64,000 nucleotides of DNA. It comes from Streptomyces sp. R33. Lineage in GTDB: Bacteria > Actinomycetota > Actinomycetes > Streptomycetales > Streptomycetaceae. This document shows, piece after piece, positions 36,442-45,047 of this stretch. The notes below the pieces were generated by a model, which saw only the letters and a program-made list of their open reading frames with translations, was not told the origin of the DNA and ran no database searches. The position numbers and the translations under genes are program-made. Location: positions 248,001 to 312,000 of the forward strand of contig NZ_CP165728.1 in NCBI RefSeq assembly GCF_041200175.1, read 5' to 3'. Within the stretch, counting starts at the first letter, position 1. Every line of letters begins with the position of its first letter.

Positions 36442-37383
36442 ATGGACGTGTTCTGCGGGATCGACTGGGCGGAGGGACACCACGACGTCGCGCTCGTCGA
36501 TGACACGGGCTGGCTGCTGGCCAAGTGCCGGATCAACGATGACCTGGATGGCTACCGGGTGCTGCTGGTTCTTCTGGCTGAGCACGGCGACACTGCGGAG
36601 ACGCCGATCCCGGTGGCCATCGAGACCAGCCGCGGCCTGCTGGTCGCCACGCTGCGGCAGGGCCCCGGCAGATATACGCGGTCAACCCGATGGCTGCCTC
36701 CCGCTACCGCGACCGGCACGGAGTCAGCCGCAAGAAGTCGGACCCGGGCGACGCCCTGGTGCTCACGAACATCATCCGCACCGACGCGCCGGTGCACCGC
36801 CCGCTGCCCGCCGACACCGACCTGGCCCAGGCCGTCGCCGTCCTGGCCCGCGCACAGCAGGACGCGGTCTGGAACCGGCAGGAGGCCGCCAATCCGCTGC
36901 GGTCCCTGCTGAGGGAGTACTTCCCGGCGATGATCGAGGCGTTCAGGGACAAGCCGGGAACCCTGACCCGCCCCGATGCCCGCCGCATCCTGGCCGTTGC
37001 GCCCACACCTGCTCTGGCCGCCAAGCTCCAGATGTGGAGGCTGACCGCCATGCTCCGGCGGGCCGGCCGCCGGCGGGGCATCGAAACGGACGCCGAACGA
37101 ATCCAGCAGCTCTTCCGCGAGGAGGCCCCGCGGCAGCTGCCCCTCGTCGAGGACGCTATGGGCAAGCAGGCACTGGCCCTGCTGCTGCAGCTGGACGCCG
37201 CCTGTCAGGCGGTCGATGACCTGGCGCGGGCCACCGAGGAAGCCTTTCGTTCACACCCGGACGCGACGATCATGCTGAGCTTCCCAGGGATCGGTCCCCA
37301 GGTCGGTGCCCGCATCCTGGGCGAGATCGGCGACGACCGGACCCGGTTCGCCACGGCTGGAGGGCTGAAGGCGTACGCCGGCC
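36442..37383 (+). pseudogene. IS110-family transposase, frameshifted and 3'-truncated
   Basis: Starts MDVFCGIDWAEGHHDVALVD, the DEDD-type N-terminal domain (first Asp in GIDWA; Glu in AIETSRG). Near 36672 the frame shifts and IYAVNPMAASRYRDRHGVSR, KKSDPGDALVL continue, supplying the last Asp pair. The C-terminal Tnp-IS116 domain is present up to PGIGPQVGARILGEIGDD and stops abruptly at GGLKAYAG, where the relaxase sequence begins. The conserved final serine region is missing, so the element is dead. It truncated the 5' end of the relaxase gene. Confidence 0.8.
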
Positions 37384-38181
37384 GGCCTGCTCGCCAAGGG
37401 CGTCTCCCCGAAGAAGGCGTTCAAGGCCGGCGCCCTCGGACGCCGCGTGATGGTCACCGGCGTCGACTTCGTGTTCCGGCCGCAGCCGACGATCTACCTC
37501 CTGTGGGCGCTGGGGGATGAGGAGACCCGCAGGGTGATCGAGGCCGCGCACGAGCGGGCGATCGTACGGGTGCTGGAGTGGATCGAGGACGAGGTCGCGG
37601 TGATCCGGTACGGCAAGGACGGCATCTACCGGGTGAGGCCGCCCGGCGGTCTGGTCGCCGCGCGCTTCCGCCACTACGAGGCACGCTCCGGGATGCCGCT
37701 GCTCCATGACCATCTGCTGCTGTCGGTGAAGGGACAGCGCCTGGACGGGAAGTGGGGCTCGATCCACACCACGGCCCTGCACGAGGCCACCGTGTGCGCC
37801 TCCGCGCTCTACAACGAGCTCGTTGCTGCAGAGGTCTGCGAGGCGCTCGGGCTGGCGACCGAGCCGCGCATCGTCACCCCGGGGCGCCGGCCTGTGATGG
37901 AGATTGCCGGGGTGCCGCACGAGCTGATCCGCTGGACCTCCCGGCGCAGCGACCAGATCGCCGCCTGCCTGGAAGAGCTGGAGCACGAGTACGTCACCGC
38001 CGTCGACGACGACGGCGAGCTGAAGTTCCTGCCCGTGGTCTCCGAGCGGGCCCGCGCCAAGCTGAACGCCATGGCCGCCCGCAAGACCCGCCCGCCCAAG
38101 CAGAAGACCCTGCCGCTCGCGCAGTTGCGCGCTTGGTGGAAGGCGAGCGCGATCCTCACCTCCGGGGTGGCCGCCGACGTC
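37384..38181 (+). pseudogene. MobF-type relaxase gene, left fragment
   Basis: The frame reads GLLAKGVSPKKAFKAGALGR, then VMVTGVDFVFRPQPTIYLLW and LLHDHLLLSVKGQRLDGKWG, which are conserved in TrwC/MobF conjugative relaxases of Streptomyces. The His-x-His in PLLHDHLLLS belongs to the metal-binding cluster of the relaxase domain. The N-terminus with the catalytic tyrosines has been removed by the IS110 remnant. The frame ends in ILTSGVAADV at 38181, exactly within a 22-bp repeat found again at 56280, and the remaining relaxase reading continues there in the same frame. It is the upstream half of a gene split by the PKS island. Confidence 0.8.
38160..38181. repeat. Left copy of the 22-bp direct repeat bounding the PKS island
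   Basis: The repeat begins CTCCGGGGTGG and ends CCGCCGACGTC. It lies in codons for S-G-V-A-A-D-V of the relaxase. An identical copy is at 56280-56301. Bases outside the 22 differ on both sides. Confidence 0.95.
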
Positions 38182-38239
38182 CCGCGCGTCCCCGGTATCG
38201 CAGACGAGGCACACCGCCCCGTCGACTGCGCCGGGCGCC

Positions 38240-39058
38240 TCAGGAGGCGGTCTGGGCGGCGAGGGGCTTGTCGGGGGTGGTGGTCGGGGTGGGTCTGCGG
38301 AGGGACTGGTCGGAGTTGAGGACCGCCCGGTAGAGGGCGTGGATGTGGGGAGAGGGTTCGAGGCCGAAGCGGCCCGAGAGCTCGTTGCGCAGGTCGCGGT
38401 AGATCTCCAGGGCTTCCACGCGGCGCCCGGCGCGGTAGAGGGCCAGCATGAGGTGGGCGTGCATCTGCTCGTGGGTGGGGTCTCCAGCCGCGTGGGTGAA
38501 CAGTTCGCCCAGGAGTTCGTAGTGCCGTCCCAGTCGGAGTTCGGCGTTGATGCAGCGGTCGAGTACGGCCCGGCGGCGCTCTTCCAGTTCCCTCGCGCGG
38601 ATGGTCAGCAGCGGTCCGGTCGCCAGGTCGGCGAGGGCCGGGCCGCGCCACAGGGCGAGGGCCTGGCGGAACCGGGTTGCGGCCGCGGCGTCGTCGCCGG
38701 CTGCGACCGCGCGGTGGCCGCGCTCGGCCAGGCGCTCGAACTCGTCGGAGTCGACCTGGGTGAGTTCCGGGTTGAGCTGGTAGCCGCCGGGCCGTGTGAC
38801 GATCACGACTCTTGGGTCGGTGGCGGGCGCGCCTGTCGTGGCGAGTGCGCGAAGTTTGCCTATGTAGGTGTGGATGGCTGCGCTCGCGCTGCGCGGAGCC
38901 TGCCCGGCCCAGAGTTCCTCGGTACATTCCGTGAGGGACACCAGGCGGCCGCGGTGGAGGGCCAGCAGGGCGAGCAGTTTGGCCTGTTTCGTTGCCGTCG
39001 GGGTGACATCGACTCCCTTGATATGCACAAGTAACGAACCCAGCACCGAGATATCCAT
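38240..39058 (-). CDS. SARP-family transcriptional activator
   Basis: A 272-residue pathway-specific activator of the AfsR/SARP type. Residues 1-90 form the OmpR-like winged helix (DISVLGSLLVHIKGVDVTPT, AKLLALLALHRGRLVSLTEC, ELWAGQAPRSASAAIHTYIG, KLR). Residues 100-250 form the BTAD helical domain (LAERGHRAVAAGDDAAAATR, ELRLGRHYELLGELFTHAAG). The ATG at 39058 follows a GGGGGG ribosome-binding stretch. Codon 9 is TTA (39032-39034), so translation should need the bldA tRNA and be delayed until late growth. A 16-bp palindrome 16 bases upstream matches the TetR operator in the cluster. It probably activates the divergent hydrolase-to-KS operon. Confidence 0.9.
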   Translation of the reverse strand: MDISVLGSLLVHIKGVDVTPTATKQAKLLALLALHRGRLVSLTECTEELWAGQAPRSASAAIHTYIGKLRALATTGAPATDPRVVIVTRPGGYQLNPELTQVDSDEFERLAERGHRAVAAGDDAAAATRFRQALALWRGPALADLATGPLLTIRARELEERRRAVLDRCINAELRLGRHYELLGELFTHAAGDPTHEQMHAHLMLALYRAGRRVEALEIYRDLRNELSGRFGLEPSPHIHALYRAVLNSDQSLRRPTPTTTPDKPLAAQTAS

Positions 39059-39073
39059 CAACCCCCCCGAAGT

Positions 39074-39089
39074 TAGTGGTTAGCCACTA
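39074..39089. promoter_or_regulatory. TetR-type operator before the SARP gene
   Basis: TAGTGGTTAGCCACTA is a perfect 6-bp inverted repeat around TTAG. It lies 16 bases upstream of the SARP start codon. A copy matching 13 of 16 positions stands in the TetR divergent promoter at 49506-49521, so the cluster TetR protein is the likely ligand. Confidence 0.7.
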
Positions 39090-39373
39090 GTCACATAGCC
39101 TAGAAACTTCTGAACTGAGTTGTCAATGCACATTCATGTGACGTGGGCGGCATCGGCGCAGGTGGAAGGCTCTTTCGCGTACCGCCGGGCCGGTGCTGCG
39201 AAGCGGAACTAAAGCCTCACGCAAGCCCGCCTCCACCACGCCGCGAGTGTCCCTCCAGCTGGTCTCCACTGCTCCGGAACTCCCCCTTCATCCAGCTCCT
39301 CATCGGCGCCTTCCTGTCTCTACGGTCTCGTCAACTGCACCGACCACATCGGCGATGACGAGGAGTGAGGCCC
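39090..39373. promoter_or_regulatory. Divergent promoter region between SARP gene and PKS operon
   Basis: About 285 bases holding the start sites of both transcripts. Two TCATC elements 12 bases apart (39288 and 39300) lie 70-85 bases before the hydrolase start, but they do not have the 11-bp spacing expected of SARP heptamer repeats. No clear -35 box was found. Confidence 0.4.
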
Positions 39374-40240
39374 GTGCCGGCACAACGAGGCTCACCGTCC
39401 GGGGCCTCCTGGAAGCAGTACGCGGACCGTGAGTTCGACGGTGAGACGCTGCGCATCTGGGAGCGCCCCACCGACGACCCGCACGCACCGCGCATCGCTC
39501 TGGTGCACGGGTTCGAGGAGAGCCGGCAGAGCTGGGAGCCGCTCACCGCACACCTGTCCCCGGATCTGCGCCTGTACGCCCTGGACCTTCCCTGGCGCAA
39601 CGGATCGCAGCACCGGTGGGCGAGCGGCGGGACCTCCCCGGCCTGGCTGGAACGCGCCCTGTCGCTCCTGCCCGGACGGCCGGACCTGATCGTGGCGCAC
39701 TCCTACGGGGCGACCACCCTGCTCGACCTGCTGACCCGGCGGGTCGAAGCCGCCCGGGTCCCGTCCGTGCTGGTCGCGCCGGTCTTCCGGCCGGACGACC
39801 GCCCGATGGACCCCGGCTACTTCGACGAGGCGGTCCAGCGCTTCCGCGGGGTGCTCGCCGACGGGCTCCGCGCCCAGATGGGGCCGCGTGCGCAGACCGT
39901 TCCCGTGGACATCCTCGCCTCCATGGCGGACAAGGTCCGCGAACGGGTGGAGCCGCACGGCTTCCTCCAGTTCTACGCGACCCTCGCGCGCTGCCCTGAC
40001 CTGCGGCTTGAGGACGTCGACGTACCCGTACTGATGATCAGCGGAACTCGCGATCCGTCCGCTCCCCCGCAGGCCGTCGACGCGCTCCGCTCGCGCATCC
40101 CGCACTTCTCCCTCCATCAGGACCCCGGCTTCAGTCACTTCTGTCAGTTGCAGCAGCCGGGCCCGGTGGCAGAGGCGATCACCGCCCAGCTCACCCGGCT
40201 GGGTCTGCGCCCCATCGAAGAGGAAGCGAACCACGCATGA
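39374..40240 (+). CDS. Alpha/beta hydrolase
   Basis: A 288-residue alpha/beta-hydrolase-fold enzyme. ALVHGFEESRQSW is the oxyanion-hole strand, AHSYGATTLLDLL carries the nucleophilic Ser at the elbow, ISGTRDPSAPP holds the acid and PGFSHFCQLQQP the His. The GTG at 39374 is nine bases after GGAG; a GTG at 39365 is also possible. Its stop overlaps the next start (ATGA). As the first gene of the PKS operon it could release the acyl chain as a thioesterase, act as an editing enzyme or hydrolyse a late ester. There is no signal peptide, so it is cytoplasmic. Confidence 0.8.
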   Translation: MPAQRGSPSGASWKQYADREFDGETLRIWERPTDDPHAPRIALVHGFEESRQSWEPLTAHLSPDLRLYALDLPWRNGSQHRWASGGTSPAWLERALSLLPGRPDLIVAHSYGATTLLDLLTRRVEAARVPSVLVAPVFRPDDRPMDPGYFDEAVQRFRGVLADGLRAQMGPRAQTVPVDILASMADKVRERVEPHGFLQFYATLARCPDLRLEDVDVPVLMISGTRDPSAPPQAVDALRSRIPHFSLHQDPGFSHFCQLQQPGPVAEAITAQLTRLGLRPIEEEANHA

Positions 40241-41505
40241 CCGCACCCGAAGACCGCCCGTATGACGTCGTCATCAGCGGGGCGAGCATCGCGGGCTGCG
40301 CCGCCGCCGTACTGCTCGCCCGGCGTGGCGTGCGGGTCGCCCTGCTGGAACGCCGGTCCGACCCGGCCGCGTACAAGGTGCTGTGCACGCACTACCTCCA
40401 GCCCTGTGCCTACCCGGTCCTCGACCGGCTCGGGCTGGTCCCGGCGCTGGAGAAGGCCGGAGCCGTCCACAACGAGGCGCGCTGGTACACCCGGTGGGGG
40501 TGGATCGAGCCGAAGGCGGCGCCCGGCGAGCCCAGGCTGCCGTACGCCTACAACGTCCGCCGCAGCACGCTCGACCCGCTGATCCGCGCCCACGCGGCGG
40601 ACACCCCGGGTGTCGACCTGCTGCTCGGCCACAACGTCACCGGTCTGCTCCGCGAAGGCGGGCGGGTGGCGGGCGTGAAGGTCAACGGGCCGGACGGCGA
40701 GCGGGAGATCCGGGCGCGCCTGGTCATCGGCGCCGACGGCAAGGACTCGGCCGTCGCCAAGCTCGCGGAGCTGCCCACGCGTACCCATGAGAACCAGCGC
40801 TTCAGCTACTTCGCCCACTTCCGCAATCTGCCCCTGAAGGACGGCATCACCCACTCCTGGTTCCTGGAGCCGGACGTGGCGTACGCGATGCCGAACGACG
40901 ACGGCGTCACGATCGTCGCCGTCATCCCCGACAAGAAGCGGCTGCCTGCCTTCCGTGAGGACCTGGAGGGCAGCTTCATGCAGTTCGTGCGCGACCTGCC
41001 CGCAGCGCCCGACATCGACGCCGCCGAACGAATCACCAAGATCACCGGAACGGTCAACTATCCGCTGCAGTCGCGCAAGCCGGTCGGCCAGGGCGTCGCC
41101 CTCATCGGGGACGCGGCCGTCACCGGCGATCCCCTGTGGGGTGTCGGCTGCGGCTGGGCGCTGGAGTCCGCCCAGTGGCTGGCCGATGCCGTGGGGCCGG
41201 CCGCGACCGGCCGGGGCGATCTCGACGGTGCGCTCCTCGCCTACGCCAAGCGTCACCGGCGCAAGCTCGGCGGCCATCAGCACCTGGCCGCCGACTACGC
41301 CACCGCCCGGCCGTTCAACCCCTTCGAGCGGCTGATGTTCTCGGCGGCGGCCCGCGATGACGCGATGGCCCGCCACATGCACATGTTCGCGTCGCGGCTC
41401 ATCGGGCCGCTGCGCTTCCTCAATCCGATCGCGCTGGCGAAGGCATCCGCGGTCAACCTGCGTTACCGCGGGGCTCCCGCGCACCTGTCGCACCGCGCTT
41501 CGTGA
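40237..41505 (+). CDS. FAD-dependent oxidoreductase (geranylgeranyl reductase / PHBH-like fold)
   Basis: A 422-residue flavoprotein. The N-terminal Rossmann motif is GASIAGCAAAVLLARRGVRV with the usual acidic end (LLERR). VIGADGKDSAVAKL is the DG motif that binds FAD and NAD(P)H, and LIGDAAVTGDPLWGVGCGWA is the GD motif. The C-terminal part has a helical tail ending in LSHRAS. The motif set is that of FAD-monooxygenases and polyketide or isoprenoid reductases; the GVGCGWA segment resembles tryptophan halogenase/geranylgeranyl reductase relatives but a halogenase WxWxIP motif is absent. Co-transcription with ACP and KS suggests it acts on an acyl-ACP or released product. Confidence 0.8.
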   Translation: MTAPEDRPYDVVISGASIAGCAAAVLLARRGVRVALLERRSDPAAYKVLCTHYLQPCAYPVLDRLGLVPALEKAGAVHNEARWYTRWGWIEPKAAPGEPRLPYAYNVRRSTLDPLIRAHAADTPGVDLLLGHNVTGLLREGGRVAGVKVNGPDGEREIRARLVIGADGKDSAVAKLAELPTRTHENQRFSYFAHFRNLPLKDGITHSWFLEPDVAYAMPNDDGVTIVAVIPDKKRLPAFREDLEGSFMQFVRDLPAAPDIDAAERITKITGTVNYPLQSRKPVGQGVALIGDAAVTGDPLWGVGCGWALESAQWLADAVGPAATGRGDLDGALLAYAKRHRRKLGGHQHLAADYATARPFNPFERLMFSAAARDDAMARHMHMFASRLIGPLRFLNPIALAKASAVNLRYRGAPAHLSHRAS

Positions 41506-41570
41506 GCCGGTTCCCGCCGCTCACACCCACGTCGCGACGCACCTCCCGTCACTGAGAAAGGCATTTCACC

Positions 41571-41849
41571 ATGAGCACCGACACGACCTACGCCCTCTCC
41601 GCCGAGCAGGACACCATGCTGCGCGAGATCATCATCGAGGTTCTGGAGCTGGAGGCGGGCGAGCTCACCGACACCAGCGGCTTCATCGAGGACCACGACG
41701 CCGACTCGCTGCTGGCCATCGAGATCCTCGCCCGCATCGAGAAGGACCTCGGCGTGGTCATTCCGCAGGACGACCTGGTCGAGATGGGCAACCTCAACGG
41801 CGTCCGTGCCGTGGTGACCCGCAGTCTCGCGGGTGGCAGCAATGTCTGA
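41571..41849 (+). CDS. Acyl carrier protein
   Basis: A 92-residue ACP with the four-helix pattern. Ser46 in DHDADSLLAIEILARIEKDL is the phosphopantetheine attachment site. The sequence is acidic as expected. D-A-D-S-L instead of D-S-L-D is slightly unusual but common in type II PKS and aryl-polyene-like ACPs. Ribosome-binding GAGAAAGG precedes the ATG. The cluster has its own Sfp-type transferase (45185-45919) that could activate it. It overlaps the KS start by eight bases. Confidence 0.9.
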   Translation: MSTDTTYALSAEQDTMLREIIIEVLELEAGELTDTSGFIEDHDADSLLAIEILARIEKDLGVVIPQDDLVEMGNLNGVRAVVTRSLAGGSNV

Positions 41850-43065
41850 GCCGGGCACCCGCAGGGTCGTGGTCACCGGGCTCGGCGCGGTCAGCAGCGC
41901 CGGCATCGGAGCCGCCGAGTTCACGGCGGCGATCCGGGCGGGAGCGCCCACGACCTCGGAGATCAGCAGCTTCGACACCACCGGGTTCCCGCACGTCCAC
42001 GCGGGTGAGGTGAAGGACTTCGAGCCCCGCGAGTGGCTGCGCCGCATCGACCCCGGCCAGTGGGGCCGCAGCAGCCAGTTCGCGGCGTCCGCGGCGCGAC
42101 TGGCAGTCGCCGACGCCGGGCTGGCGGAGGAGGACCTCGCGGCGGCCCGGGCGGGTTCGGTCATGGGGACGACGAGCGGTGAGTCCGCCGTGATCGAGGA
42201 ACTCGTCGCCGAATGGGCGGCCGACAGCCTCAAGTCGATGACTCCGGGGCGGGTGGCCGCGGCCCCCGCCGGGCGCATCGCCGTCGCGGTCAACCACGAG
42301 CTCGGCCTGACCGGGGAGGCGCTGACGCTGGCCACCGCATGCTCGGCCAGCAACTACGCGCTCGGTTACGCCTACGACATGGTCGCGGGCGGCGACGCCG
42401 ACTACATGCTGGCCGGCGGCGCGGATTCGCTGAACCGCTGGGCTCATGCCGGATTCTTCCGGCTGGGCGCGCTCGCGGAGGAGGTGTGCCGCCCCTTCGA
42501 CGTGGACCGCAGCGGCATCCTGACGGCCGAGGGCGGGGTCGCCCTGCTGCTGGAGCCGTACGAACGGGCCGTCGCCCGGGGCGCCCGGATGTACGCGGAA
42601 GTGCTCGGCTACAGCGTGAACTGCGACGCCGAGCACATGGTGCACCCCGACCCGACCAGCATCGCCGCCTGCATCCGGGACGCGCACCGCAACGCGGGCG
42701 TCACCCCGGAGCAGATCGACTACATCTGCGCGCACGGCACCGGCACCCGCACCAACGACGCCACCGAGGTGGCCGCGGCCCGCGAGGTGTTCGGCGACCG
42801 CATACCGCCGATCAGCTCCATCAAGTCGATCATCGGTCACACCATGGGCGCGGCCAGCGGCTTCGGCGCGCTGATCTGCTGCCAGGCCCTGTACGAGGGC
42901 TTCCTGCCGCCCACCGCGAACGTCGAACAGGTGGACCCGGCGCTCGGTGCGGGCGTGGACCCCGTACCGGGCAGTGCGCGGCCGGCCAGGCCGCAGGTCG
43001 TGGAGAACCACGGGTTCGCGTTCGGCGGCAACAACGCCATCACCATCCTCGGGAGAGTCTCATGA
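41842..43065 (+). CDS. Beta-ketoacyl synthase (KS-alpha, FabF type)
   Basis: A 407-residue condensing enzyme with all catalytic residues: Cys167 in ATACSASNYA, His298 in CAHGTGTRTND, Lys328 in SIKSIIGHT and His333 in IGHTMGAASG. It would extend an acyl chain on the ACP with malonyl or a related extender unit. The ATG at 41842 lies inside the ACP stop region, and the stop overlaps the next start (ATGA), so expression is coupled 1:1 with the KS-beta-like partner. The active-site neighbourhood (C-S-A-S-N) is closer to FabF/aryl polyene and reducing type II synthases than to classic aromatic minimal PKS. Confidence 0.9.
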   Translation: MSEPGTRRVVVTGLGAVSSAGIGAAEFTAAIRAGAPTTSEISSFDTTGFPHVHAGEVKDFEPREWLRRIDPGQWGRSSQFAASAARLAVADAGLAEEDLAAARAGSVMGTTSGESAVIEELVAEWAADSLKSMTPGRVAAAPAGRIAVAVNHELGLTGEALTLATACSASNYALGYAYDMVAGGDADYMLAGGADSLNRWAHAGFFRLGALAEEVCRPFDVDRSGILTAEGGVALLLEPYERAVARGARMYAEVLGYSVNCDAEHMVHPDPTSIAACIRDAHRNAGVTPEQIDYICAHGTGTRTNDATEVAAAREVFGDRIPPISSIKSIIGHTMGAASGFGALICCQALYEGFLPPTANVEQVDPALGAGVDPVPGSARPARPQVVENHGFAFGGNNAITILGRVS

Positions 43066-44270
43066 GCAGCGCCACGGCCATGGTCGCCGCGGAGGAGGTC
43101 GCGTCGGGGCACGCCCCCGGCCGGACGGCGGCGCTCGCCGTCACCGCGGTCGGCGTCGCGACGCCGGCCGGCCTCGACCCGGTGGAGCTCGCCCGCGCCG
43201 TGCTCGCCGGGCGTCAGGGCTCCGCGGACACGGAGGGCCTCGGTGACGAGGCGCTGCCGCCGCGGGGGGCCCGCGTGGTTCCGGAGCTGCAGAACGCGTT
43301 CGCAGAGCACATCGGCCGCAAGGGCAACCGGCACCTGGACCGGACCACCCGGCTCGGGCTGCTCGCCTGCCAGTTCGCCCTGGAGGGGCACACCGGGCCG
43401 GTGGGTCCCCGTACCGGGGTGGTGCTCGGCACCAGCACGGGCAGCATCCGCAGCTCCAGCGAGTACTCGATGGAGACGCTCCGTCAGGATCGCCCGTACC
43501 TGGTGAACCCGAGTCTGTTCCCCAACACGGTCATGAACTGCGCGGCGGGCCAGATCGCGATCCGGCACGGCCTGAAGGGTGTGAACGCCACGCTCGCGGG
43601 CGGCCATCTCGCCGGGGTGCAGGCCTTGCGCTACGCCCGCAACGCCCTGCGGCAGGGGCATGCAGACCGTCTCCTGGTCGGCGGTGTCGAGGAGTACTGC
43701 GCGCAGAGCGCGTGGGGCTGGCACCGCTCGGGCGCGCTCGGCATCGACGCCCCGGTGGGCGAGGGAGCGGCGTTCCTGATGATCGAGCCGGCCGCGGCGG
43801 TGCACGCGGCGGGCCGCCGGGGTCTCGCCCGGATCCTGGCCTGTGAGACCGCTTTCGCCGGCGGGCGCGGGCTGGGCGACGCGCTGGCCGCCGTGATCGG
43901 CGCCGCGCTGGTCCGCAGCGGGAAGGACCCGGCCGAGGTGCAGGCCGTGTCCCTCGGCTCCACGGGCCAGAGGGGTCTGGAGCTCGTCGAGCAGCGCGCC
44001 GTACGCGCGGCGCTGGGCGGGCGGCTTCCGCAGCGGGTCATCCGGGTCAAGGACACCGTCGGTGAGTGCTTCAGCTCGGGCGGCGCGCTCCAGATCGCGG
44101 CGCTGCTCGGTGCATGGCAGGACCAGGGTGCGGCCGCCGCGGGCGAGACCGCGGTGGTGACGGCGGTGTCCCAGGAGGGCCAGGTCGGGTGCGTGGTCCT
44201 CGACACCAATGAGCTCGGTACCGGTGAGCTCGGCGCCGGTGGGCTCGGCGCCGGTGGGCTCGGCGACTGA
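43062..44270 (+). CDS. KS-beta / chain-length-factor-like protein without catalytic residues
   Basis: A 402-residue thiolase-fold protein paired with the KS. The nucleophile position reads ATLAGGHLAGVQ (residues 176-187) with no Cys. The HGTGT motif is replaced by LGSTGQRGLELV and the GHT motif by KDTVGECFSSGG, so both histidines are lost too. Classic CLFs have Gln in place of Cys, while this one has Ala/Leu. The rest of the fold is kept (GVVLGTSTGSIRSSSEY, PNTVMNCAAGQIAIRHG). It should form a heterodimer with the KS and shape the chain cavity. The C-terminus consists of four copies of a 15-bp repeat, a flexible L-G-x-G tail not usual for the family. Confidence 0.85.
   Translation: MSSATAMVAAEEVASGHAPGRTAALAVTAVGVATPAGLDPVELARAVLAGRQGSADTEGLGDEALPPRGARVVPELQNAFAEHIGRKGNRHLDRTTRLGLLACQFALEGHTGPVGPRTGVVLGTSTGSIRSSSEYSMETLRQDRPYLVNPSLFPNTVMNCAAGQIAIRHGLKGVNATLAGGHLAGVQALRYARNALRQGHADRLLVGGVEEYCAQSAWGWHRSGALGIDAPVGEGAAFLMIEPAAAVHAAGRRGLARILACETAFAGGRGLGDALAAVIGAALVRSGKDPAEVQAVSLGSTGQRGLELVEQRAVRAALGGRLPQRVIRVKDTVGECFSSGGALQIAALLGAWQDQGAAAAGETAVVTAVSQEGQVGCVVLDTNELGTGELGAGGLGAGGLGD
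44211..44270 (+). repeat. Four tandem 15-bp repeats at the KS-beta C-terminus
   Basis: Units at 44211, 44226, 44241 and 44256 have the consensus GRGCTCGGYRCCGGT and encode E/G-L-G-T/A-G. The last unit ends in the stop codon. Such an array can expand or contract by slippage. Confidence 0.9.
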
Positions 44271-44288
44271 CGCCGGCGGAACGTGAAC

Positions 44289-44316
44289 GGCGGGGGCCGC
44301 GAAAGCGGCTCCCGCC
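44289..44316 (+). terminator. Hairpin with GAAA loop after the PKS operon
   Basis: GGCGGGGGCCGC (44289-44300) pairs with GCGGCTCCCGCC (44305-44316) around a GAAA tetraloop, with one G-T pair. It lies 19 bases after the KS-beta stop and before the sigma-factor gene. It would terminate or attenuate the operon. Confidence 0.65.
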
Positions 44317-44360
44317 GCATCGGTTGACGGCTTGCAGGCCGGAAGGGCGGAGAGGTACCC

Positions 44361-45047
44361 ATGATGTTGACGCAGTCGCGACCCGCGCCTGTCCTCCGTG
44401 AGCTCACGGACGTACCGGAGCAGGATCCGGGGCAGCTGGTCGCACGCTGTCTGGCCGGCTCCCAGGAGGCGTGGACGGCGCTCGTGGAGAGGTACGCACG
44501 GCTGGTCTGGACGGTTGCCCGGTCCCACCGGCTGAGCGACTCCGACTGCGAGGAGGTCTTCCAGCTGACCTGGCTGCGCGTGCACCAGAACCTGGCCCGC
44601 ATGCACACCCCGGAGCGGTTCCCCGCCTGGCTGACGACGTGCGCGCGGCGCGAGAGCCTGCGCCAGTACGAACGCACGGTCCGCTACGTGCCCGTCGAGG
44701 ACATGACCACCCTGGACCGGGACCGGCGCACGGAGTCCGGTCCTGAGGAGGCGCTGCTCGAGCGGGAGAGCCGCGCCGAGATCCGTGCCGCGCTGGCCCG
44801 ATTGTCCGAGCGGGACCAGGCGCTGCTCGCGCTGGTCAGCGCCGATCCGGCGCCCAGCTACGACGAGGTGAGCCTGCGCCTCGGCATAGCCCGCGGTTCG
44901 GTGGGGCCGCTGCGCGGTCGGGCGCTGCGCCGGCTGGCCGGGCAACTGGACCGGGAGCGGGAGCGTCAGGCGGAATCCGCTTCGGCCCGGGGGACGCATG
45001 CCGGGTGGACCGAGCCGCCCGAGGGCGCGGGCCAGGCACTGATCTGA
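44361..45047 (+). CDS. RNA polymerase sigma factor, ECF type
   Basis: A 228-residue sigma factor. Region 2 is ALVERYARLVWTVARSHRLS, DSDCEEVFQLTWLRVHQNLA and region 4 ALARLSERDQALLALVSADP, SYDEVSLRLGIARGSVGPLR. This is a two-domain ECF-like protein with a Gly/Ala-rich linker of about 40 residues. ATGATG at 44361 follows GGAGAGG. It lies within the PKS cluster, after the KS operon, which is unusual because such clusters rely on SARP and TetR regulators. No anti-sigma gene of the usual ZAS type is adjacent. Its 3' end overlaps a small gene on the opposite strand by 82 bases. Confidence 0.85.
   Translation: MMLTQSRPAPVLRELTDVPEQDPGQLVARCLAGSQEAWTALVERYARLVWTVARSHRLSDSDCEEVFQLTWLRVHQNLARMHTPERFPAWLTTCARRESLRQYERTVRYVPVEDMTTLDRDRRTESGPEEALLERESRAEIRAALARLSERDQALLALVSADPAPSYDEVSLRLGIARGSVGPLRGRALRRLAGQLDRERERQAESASARGTHAGWTEPPEGAGQALI

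Noticed and set aside
38181..38239. Start of the truncated FAD monooxygenase on the left edge of the island
   Set aside because: Translating the minus strand across a circularised junction gives no Rossmann motif and meets the SARP stop, so the missing half is not here.
39250..39373. SARP heptamer repeats before the hydrolase gene
   Set aside because: The only repeated element (TCATC) is spaced by 12 bases and is short. It does not meet the 11-bp or 22-bp phasing of SARP sites.
42213..44270. 685-codon frame spanning the KS and KS-beta genes
   Set aside because: Its first part is an out-of-frame shadow of the KS gene. Only the part from 43062 is a real gene.
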